Shown here in pieces: positions 59,718 to 64,000 of a stretch of 64,000 nt of DNA. Location: NCBI RefSeq assembly GCF_000306785.1, contig NC_017955.1, positions 4,092,001-4,156,000 of the forward strand, given 5' to 3'. A program made the position numbers and the translations under genes. Source of the DNA: Modestobacter italicus. Lineage in GTDB: Bacteria; Actinomycetota; Actinomycetes; Mycobacteriales; Geodermatophilaceae. The notes beneath the pieces are model-generated. The model did not search any database. It had not been told where the DNA came from and saw only the letters and a list, made by a program, of their open reading frames with translations. Position 1 is the stretch's first letter; each line of letters starts with the position of its first letter.

Positions 59718-60581
59718 ATGGCCGCGCACCCGTTCAGCACGCACCTGCAGCGCCACGCCCAGCTCGAGGCCGTCGCGCCCCAGCAGGTCTGGACGCCGGA
59801 GGACGGCGCGCTGCCGAGCCTGTACCTCAGCCACGGCGCCCCGCCGACCTTCGAGGACGCCGCCTGGATGACCGAGCTGCACACCTGGGCGCGGTCGCTG
59901 CCCAAGCCGCGGGCGATCCTGATCGTCAGCGCGCACTGGGAGTCCGCGCCGCTGTCGATCAGCAGCACCCAGGCCGGCACCGAGCTGGTCTACGACTTCG
60001 GCGGCTTCGCGCCGGTGTACTACCGGATGCGCTACGACACCCCGCCGGCCACGGACCTCGCGCGGCTGGTCATGTCGGTGCTGCCGGACGGCGAGGAGCT
60101 GCACGAGCACCGCAGCCGCGGCCTGGACCACGGCGCGTGGGTGCCGCTGAAGGTGATGTACCCCGACGCCGACGTCCCGGTGCTGCAGCTGTCCATGCCG
60201 ACCCACGACGCCTCGATGCTGCTCGACCTCGGCCGGCGGCTGCGCACCCTGCGCGAGCACGGCGTGCTGGTCATCGGCAGCGGGTTCATGACCCACGGGC
60301 TGCCGTTCCTGACCCGGGAGATGTTCACCGGCAACGTCGTCCCCGAGTGGTCGCGGGACTTCGACGCCTGGGCCGCCGACGCGCTCTCTCGCGGGGACGT
60401 CGACGAGCTCGCCCGCTTCCGGTCGGCAGCCCCCGGCATGCCCTACGCGCACCCGACGGTCGAGCACTTCACGCCGCTGTTCGTCACCCTTGGTGCGGCC
60501 AGCGACCCCGAGGCGCCGGTCGCCACCGCGATCAACGGCTACTCGATGGGGCTGTCGAAGCGCTCGTTCCAGGCCGCCTGA
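59718..60581 (+). CDS. Class III extradiol ring-cleavage dioxygenase, DODA/YgiD type
   Basis: The 287-residue protein has the metal-binding and catalytic His pattern of the LigB superfamily: YLSHGAPPTF near residue 35, VSAHWES near 75, LDHGAWVPLKVMYPDADVPVLQLSM near 135, and PTVEHFTPL near 255. Such enzymes open catechol-type rings or act on DOPA with non-haem iron or zinc. The start is ATG 59718. It stands alone, divergent from the DUF4916 gene. Confidence 0.88.
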   Translation: MAAHPFSTHLQRHAQLEAVAPQQVWTPEDGALPSLYLSHGAPPTFEDAAWMTELHTWARSLPKPRAILIVSAHWESAPLSISSTQAGTELVYDFGGFAPVYYRMRYDTPPATDLARLVMSVLPDGEELHEHRSRGLDHGAWVPLKVMYPDADVPVLQLSMPTHDASMLLDLGRRLRTLREHGVLVIGSGFMTHGLPFLTREMFTGNVVPEWSRDFDAWAADALSRGDVDELARFRSAAPGMPYAHPTVEHFTPLFVTLGAASDPEAPVATAINGYSMGLSKRSFQAA

Positions 60582-60657
60582 CCCGCGGCCCTGTACAGCC
60601 GTCGCCACAGGTGGCTACTCTCGATGCCCAGAAGTGGCGACAATCGAGGACGTGGTC

Positions 60658-60915
60658 ATGCCTGCCATCGGGATCAAGCAGCTGCGTGACGGGCTGAGCC
60701 GGCACCTCGCCGCCGTCCGGGCAGGCACGACCGTCACTGTCACTGATCACGGGCGACCCATCGCCCGGATCGTGCCGGTCGACGCGTCCACCGTCCTCGA
60801 CGAGCTGATCGCGGAAGGCGTCGTCCGGCCTGCGGCGCAGCCGGTCCGCTCCCGACCGCAGCCCGTGCGCGCCACGGGCCCGGTCACCGAGCTGGTCGCC
60901 GACGAGCGAGGATGA
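60658..60915 (+). CDS. Phd/YefM-type antitoxin of a VapC pair
   Basis: ATG 60658, with CGAGGA 7 nt upstream, starts an 85-residue antitoxin. It has the Phd/YefM pattern GIKQLRDGLSRHLAAVRAGTTVTVTDHGRPIARIVPVD, followed by a basic, Pro/Gln-rich toxin-binding tail. The stop overlaps the VapC start (ATGA). It should repress the operon with its N-terminal domain. Confidence 0.88.
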   Translation: MPAIGIKQLRDGLSRHLAAVRAGTTVTVTDHGRPIARIVPVDASTVLDELIAEGVVRPAAQPVRSRPQPVRATGPVTELVADERG

Positions 60916-61337
60916 TCGCTTACTTCGACACGTCCGCGGTCATCCCTCTCCTGGTGGACGACGAACCGGGCGGGCCCATCTGCCGGCGGACCTGGGACTC
61001 CGCGGCCACCCTGGTGACGACCAGGCTGACGTACGTCGAGGCCGCCGCGGCGCTGGCCCGCGCGGCTCGGTTGGGCCGCCTGGGACCCGAGGAGCACGAC
61101 GCGAGCATCCGAGGGCTCGATCAGCTGTGGCCCCAGTTCGACCTCCTCGATGTCGACGACGACCTGGTGAGCTCGGCAGCCGAGCTGGCTCGGCGGCACG
61201 CGCTCCGCGGGTTCGATGCCGTCCACTGCGCCGCCGCCGCACGTCTCGCCGACCCGTTGACCGTCGCGCTGTCGGGTGACCACGCCCTCGTCACCGCCTG
61301 GTCGGCCGAGGGGCTGGCGACGATCACCACCTCCTGA
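60912..61337 (+). CDS. vapC: PIN-domain ribonuclease toxin, VapC family
   Basis: The 141-residue PIN protein has the acidic residues expected: YFDTSAVIPLL near the start, TYVEAAAAL, and FDAVHCAAAARLADPLTVALSGDHAL near the end. VapC toxins cut tRNA or rRNA and stop translation. Coupling with the upstream Phd/YefM-type antitoxin is by a 4-nt overlap. Confidence 0.9.
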   Translation: MIAYFDTSAVIPLLVDDEPGGPICRRTWDSAATLVTTRLTYVEAAAALARAARLGRLGPEEHDASIRGLDQLWPQFDLLDVDDDLVSSAAELARRHALRGFDAVHCAAAARLADPLTVALSGDHALVTAWSAEGLATITTS

Positions 61338-61384
61338 CCGCATCCGCCGAGGACGCACCTCCGGCGCTGGTTAGGGTCGCGGCC

Positions 61385-62791
61385 ATGTCGCCGTCCGACC
61401 CGCTCGTCCAGGCCGTCGCCGCCGTCACCGGGCTGAGCACGGACGACGTCCTCGCCGATCCGCGCTGGCCGGACCTGGCACCGGCGCTCCCCCGGCTGGC
61501 CGACGCGATCACGGCGCTGCAGCAGTCGATCGCGGACGGCGAACGGACGCCACAGCTGGCGAACCTCACCCTGCTCGCCGCCTACGAGGGCCTGGAGCGG
61601 CTCGGCCGCCCGCTGCGCGCGGTCGTCCAGGTGCTGCCGGCGCCGCCGCGCGCGGCCGAGGGGCCGCTGCTCGGCACGCCGGTCGCGGTCAAGGACATGA
61701 TCGACGTCGCCGGCTCCGTCCGCGGCGACGGCAACCCCAGCGCGATGGGCGGCTCCCCCGCCGCGCACGACGCCCCGGTCGTCGCCCGGTTGCGCGCCGC
61801 GGCAGCGGACGTCGTCGCCACCTCGTCGCTGCTCGAGTACGCCGCCGGCGCACCGCACCCCGACCTCCCCGAGGCGCTCAACCCGGTGCGACCCGACCGC
61901 ACCGCCGGCGGCTCGAGCGGCGGGTCGGCCGCGCTCGTCGGCGCGGGGGTCGTCCCGGCGGCGCTGGGCACCGACACCGGCGGGTCGATCCGGCTGCCGG
62001 CGCACTACTGCGGCGTCGTCGGGGTCAAGCCGAGCTCCGGGCTGGTACCGGTCGACGGCGTGACCCCGTTGTCGCCGACCCTGGACCACGTCGGCGTGCT
62101 GGCGGCGACCGTCCGCGACGCAGCCCGGGTGCTCGCGGTGATCGCCGACCAGCCGTCGATGGCAGTAGCGGCCGACGACCCGGCACCGGTGCGCGGGCTG
62201 CGGATCGGCGTCCTGATCGGTCAGCTGGCCCACCCGGCGCTGGAGCCGGAGCTCGCCAAGCGCACCGGCGCGCTGCTGGACCGGCTCGCCGAGGCAGGTG
62301 CCGAGCTGGTCGACGTCCGGGACGACGTGCTGACCGAGCTCGGCGACCTGTTGGTGCCGATCCTGCTGCCCGAGGCCTGGGCGGTGCACGGCGAGCGGGT
62401 CGCCGGCGAGCCCGGCTGGTACGGCCCGGAGACGCTGCGGCTGTTCGAGGCCGCCCGGGACGCCGACCCCGCCGCCCGGGACGCCGCGCTGGCCCGCCGG
62501 ACCGAGCTGCTGCCCGCAGCCGAGGCGCTGCTCGACGGCGTCGACGTGCTGCTCGGGCCGGCCGCGCCCTACGTCGCGCCGGAGACGACGCCGCCGATCG
62601 ACACTCCCGAGGGCGAGGTCGAGGGGCTGTTCACCGGACCGTTCAACGTCTCCGGCCAGCCCGCCGTCGCCCTCCCGGCCGGGCGCACCGACGACGGCCT
62701 GCCCTACGCCGTCCAGCTGATCGGCCGCACCGGCGCGGACGCCGCCCTGCTCACCGCCTGCGCCCGCATCGAGCACCTCCTCACCCCCTGA
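61385..62791 (+). CDS. Amidase signature family hydrolase
   Basis: The 468-residue protein shows the Ser-cisSer-Lys catalytic set: Lys in AVKDMIDVAG near residue 102, the Gly/Ser-rich GGSSGGSAALVGAG near 180 (cis-Ser), and GTDTGGSIRLPAHYCGVVGVKPSSG near 200 (nucleophile Ser). It hydrolyses an amide, perhaps an aliphatic or aryl amide. The N-terminal 90 residues are helical. It is followed by a partial hairpin repeat and the promoter of the next gene. Confidence 0.9.
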   Translation: MSPSDPLVQAVAAVTGLSTDDVLADPRWPDLAPALPRLADAITALQQSIADGERTPQLANLTLLAAYEGLERLGRPLRAVVQVLPAPPRAAEGPLLGTPVAVKDMIDVAGSVRGDGNPSAMGGSPAAHDAPVVARLRAAAADVVATSSLLEYAAGAPHPDLPEALNPVRPDRTAGGSSGGSAALVGAGVVPAALGTDTGGSIRLPAHYCGVVGVKPSSGLVPVDGVTPLSPTLDHVGVLAATVRDAARVLAVIADQPSMAVAADDPAPVRGLRIGVLIGQLAHPALEPELAKRTGALLDRLAEAGAELVDVRDDVLTELGDLLVPILLPEAWAVHGERVAGEPGWYGPETLRLFEAARDADPAARDAALARRTELLPAAEALLDGVDVLLGPAAPYVAPETTPPIDTPEGEVEGLFTGPFNVSGQPAVALPAGRTDDGLPYAVQLIGRTGADAALLTACARIEHLLTP

Positions 62792-62798
62792 CCTGCCA

Positions 62799-62815
62799 CC
62801 AAAGGCGCGCTCTCG
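62799..62815 (+). repeat. Second copy of the 17-bp CCAAAGGCGCGCTCTCG repeat
   Basis: The sequence is identical to 59026-59042, where it is the left arm of a full hairpin. Here the right arm is missing or decayed, so only a weak terminator is left just after the amidase stop. Confidence 0.55.
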
Positions 62816-62982
62816 ATGGGGACGTCGACCCCCACAGGCGCGTGCTGGGCGGAGGTTGAGGCCAACTCCTGACAGTTGGGCGATGGGTTTGTATCGGAAC
62901 ACGCCCGGCCGTTCCGGGTGGATCGGGTGGGCTCTTTGCCGAGACTCAGGTCACACACCACGATCTCTTTCCAGGAGTGACC

Positions 62983-63402
62983 ATGCGTCTCCGCAGCACC
63001 GCCGCAGCGGGCGTGCTCTTCGCCGCCGCCCTTTCCTTCGGCATGTCCGGCACCGCCAGCGCCGCCGACCTCGACTGCAAGGACTTCCCCACCCAGTCAG
63101 CGGCCCAGGCCGACCTGGTCGCGAATCCGAGCGACCCCAACGGACTCGACGCCAACGACAACGGCGTCGCTTGCGAGGATTTCGACTACGCCGCCGCCGG
63201 TGCACCGGCGCCCGTCAGCACGACGGCCCCCACCAGCGCGACCACTGGGCAGGTCTCCACCCGTCCCGTGGGCGCCGTCGCGGCCGGTGACGGCAGCTCC
63301 TCCACCGACGCCGGCGCGCTGCCCTACGTCCTCGGTGGCCTGGCGTTCGCCGGTGCCGGTGGCGCTGCGCTCGCCGCACGCCGCACCCGCTCCGCCGCCT
63401 GA
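62983..63402 (+). CDS. Secreted excalibur-domain protein
   Basis: ATG 62983 with AGGAG 5 nt upstream starts a 139-residue protein with a signal peptide (MRLRSTAAAGVLFAAALSFG, cleavage after ASA). The excalibur domain (DCKDFPTQSAAQADLVANP, then NGLDANDNGVACEDF) has the DxDxNG-like calcium site and conserved Cys. A Thr/Ser/Ala-rich linker and a C-terminal hydrophobic segment followed by RRTRSAA suggest membrane or cell-wall anchoring, perhaps with the sortase encoded next. Confidence 0.85.
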   Translation: MRLRSTAAAGVLFAAALSFGMSGTASAADLDCKDFPTQSAAQADLVANPSDPNGLDANDNGVACEDFDYAAAGAPAPVSTTAPTSATTGQVSTRPVGAVAAGDGSSSTDAGALPYVLGGLAFAGAGGAALAARRTRSAA

Positions 63403-63432
63403 CCGACACGGGCGTGCAGCACCGCGCACCTC

Positions 63433-63475
63433 GGGCCGACCGCCCGGGTCCCCACGGGACCCGGGCGGTCGGCCC
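63433..63475 (+). terminator. Perfect 20-bp hairpin between the excalibur and sortase genes
   Basis: GGGCCGACCGCCCGGGTCCC (63433-63452) and its exact complement (63456-63475) enclose a 3-nt loop. It starts 30 bp after the excalibur stop and ends one base before the GTG at 63477, so it would terminate the excalibur transcript, or block or regulate the sortase start. Confidence 0.7.
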
Positions 63476-63476
63476 G

Positions 63477-64000
63477 GTGCGCATCGAGGGCGTCTATCCC
63501 CCACCCCTGGCACCACCCCCATCGGCGGACCTGCTCGGCGTCGACCTGACCAGCTACCCGCGCGTCACCCGCTACGACCGGTCCCGGCCCAGCTGGCCGG
63601 TCGCCGCCAGGGCGTGGACCGGGGTGAGCGCCGTCCTGGCCGTCGCCGGGGTCACCGCCGTCGTCCTCGCCCCCTCCGACCGGCCGGCACCTGCCCGGCT
63701 CGACGTCCCGGTCGTCGCTGCCGTCGCGCCGGTGGCCGTCCCGGCCGGCGGGTCGAGCACCGCGCCCGTCCTGCAGCTGCCCGCGAGCGCGCCGATCAAG
63801 GTCCGCATCCCTGCCCTCGGCGTCACGTCCAAGGTCATGGAGCTCGGGCTCGAGCGCGACGGCTCGATGGAGGTCCCGCCGGGTGCCTACCCGGTCGGCT
63901 GGTACGACCGCAGTCCCACACCCGGTGAACTCGGGCCCGCCGTCCTCGCCGGGCACGTCGACTGGGGCGGGGAACCCGGCGCCTTCTACGGCCTGCGTGA
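63477..64000 (+). CDS. Class F sortase, 3' partial
   Basis: The frame runs off the right edge. After a cytoplasmic stretch there is one membrane anchor (ARAWTGVSAVLAVAGVTAVVLAP), a Pro/Ala-rich linker, and the sortase core start: IKVRIPALGVTSKVMELGL, GAYPVGWYDRSPTPGELGPAVLAGHVDW, with the His of the active site in GHVDW. The Cys and Arg lie beyond the window. GTG 63477 is one possible start, and GTG 63414 another; the hairpin just upstream makes the first uncertain. Class F sortases attach surface proteins in actinobacteria. Confidence 0.8.
   Translation, partial: MRIEGVYPPPLAPPPSADLLGVDLTSYPRVTRYDRSRPSWPVAARAWTGVSAVLAVAGVTAVVLAPSDRPAPARLDVPVVAAVAPVAVPAGGSSTAPVLQLPASAPIKVRIPALGVTSKVMELGLERDGSMEVPPGAYPVGWYDRSPTPGELGPAVLAGHVDWGGEPGAFYGLR

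Noticed and set aside
1-64000. tRNA genes, rRNA, CRISPR arrays, transposases and integrases
   Set aside because: I looked for cloverleaf arms, regularly spaced repeats and transposase or recombinase proteins and found none I could support.

Overview
The window is high-GC DNA with GTG/TTG starts and tightly overlapping operons, as expected of an actinobacterium. The best lineage clue is at 50687-51223. A UGSC-family selenoprotein reading frame there carries TAG, not TGA, at the selenocysteine position, followed by a SECIS-like hairpin. UAG-encoded selenocysteine is, as I recall, known from Geodermatophilus and Blastococcus, so I place the window in Geodermatophilaceae. That placement is inference: no rRNA or marker gene is present.

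The left half (about 2.5-38 kb) is a dense defence island. In order it holds a DUF6361 / PLD nuclease / SF2 helicase trio that matches my recollection of Azaca (ZacABC); a minus-strand type I restriction-modification operon (hsdM-hsdS-hsdR) continuing into a four-gene cassette with two PD-(D/E)xK nucleases, a putative membrane protein and an unknown; a three-gene Druantia type II-like operon ending in an 1811-residue helicase; an AspBHI-like modification-dependent endonuclease with a Vsr nuclease; an EcoRV-family endonuclease next to a C5-cytosine methyltransferase; a GmrSD-type DUF262/DUF1524 gene broken by one base in a G8 tract; a NERD-domain gene with a premature stop; an MFS transporter; and a nuclease-NACHT protein. 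I see no transposase, integrase, tRNA or CRISPR array, so the edges of the island are not marked by mobility genes.

The middle (38.7-45.5 kb) is a nucleoside/nucleobase uptake unit. It has a BMP-family lipoprotein, a double ATPase, two permeases and a yeast-type cytosine deaminase, with a divergent PucR-family regulator that probably controls it. A MazEF-like toxin-antitoxin pair follows.

At 46.2-53.4 kb a Ssu/Tau-type ABC importer lies beside the UAG-selenoprotein, its conserved partner and an LLM flavin-dependent oxidoreductase. This suggests handling of an organosulfur or organoselenium compound. Two paralogous small genes and two near-identical terminator hairpins flank the importer.

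The right end (53.5-64 kb) is mostly ordinary chromosome: an orphan AbiEi-type antitoxin with a palindromic operator, small NTF2-like and hypothetical genes, a serine beta-lactamase-family hydrolase, an ECF sigma factor, a DUF4407 membrane protein, a NUDIX/DUF4916 protein, a DODA-type dioxygenase, a VapBC-like pair, an amidase, an excalibur-domain secreted protein and the start of a class F sortase cut off by the window end.
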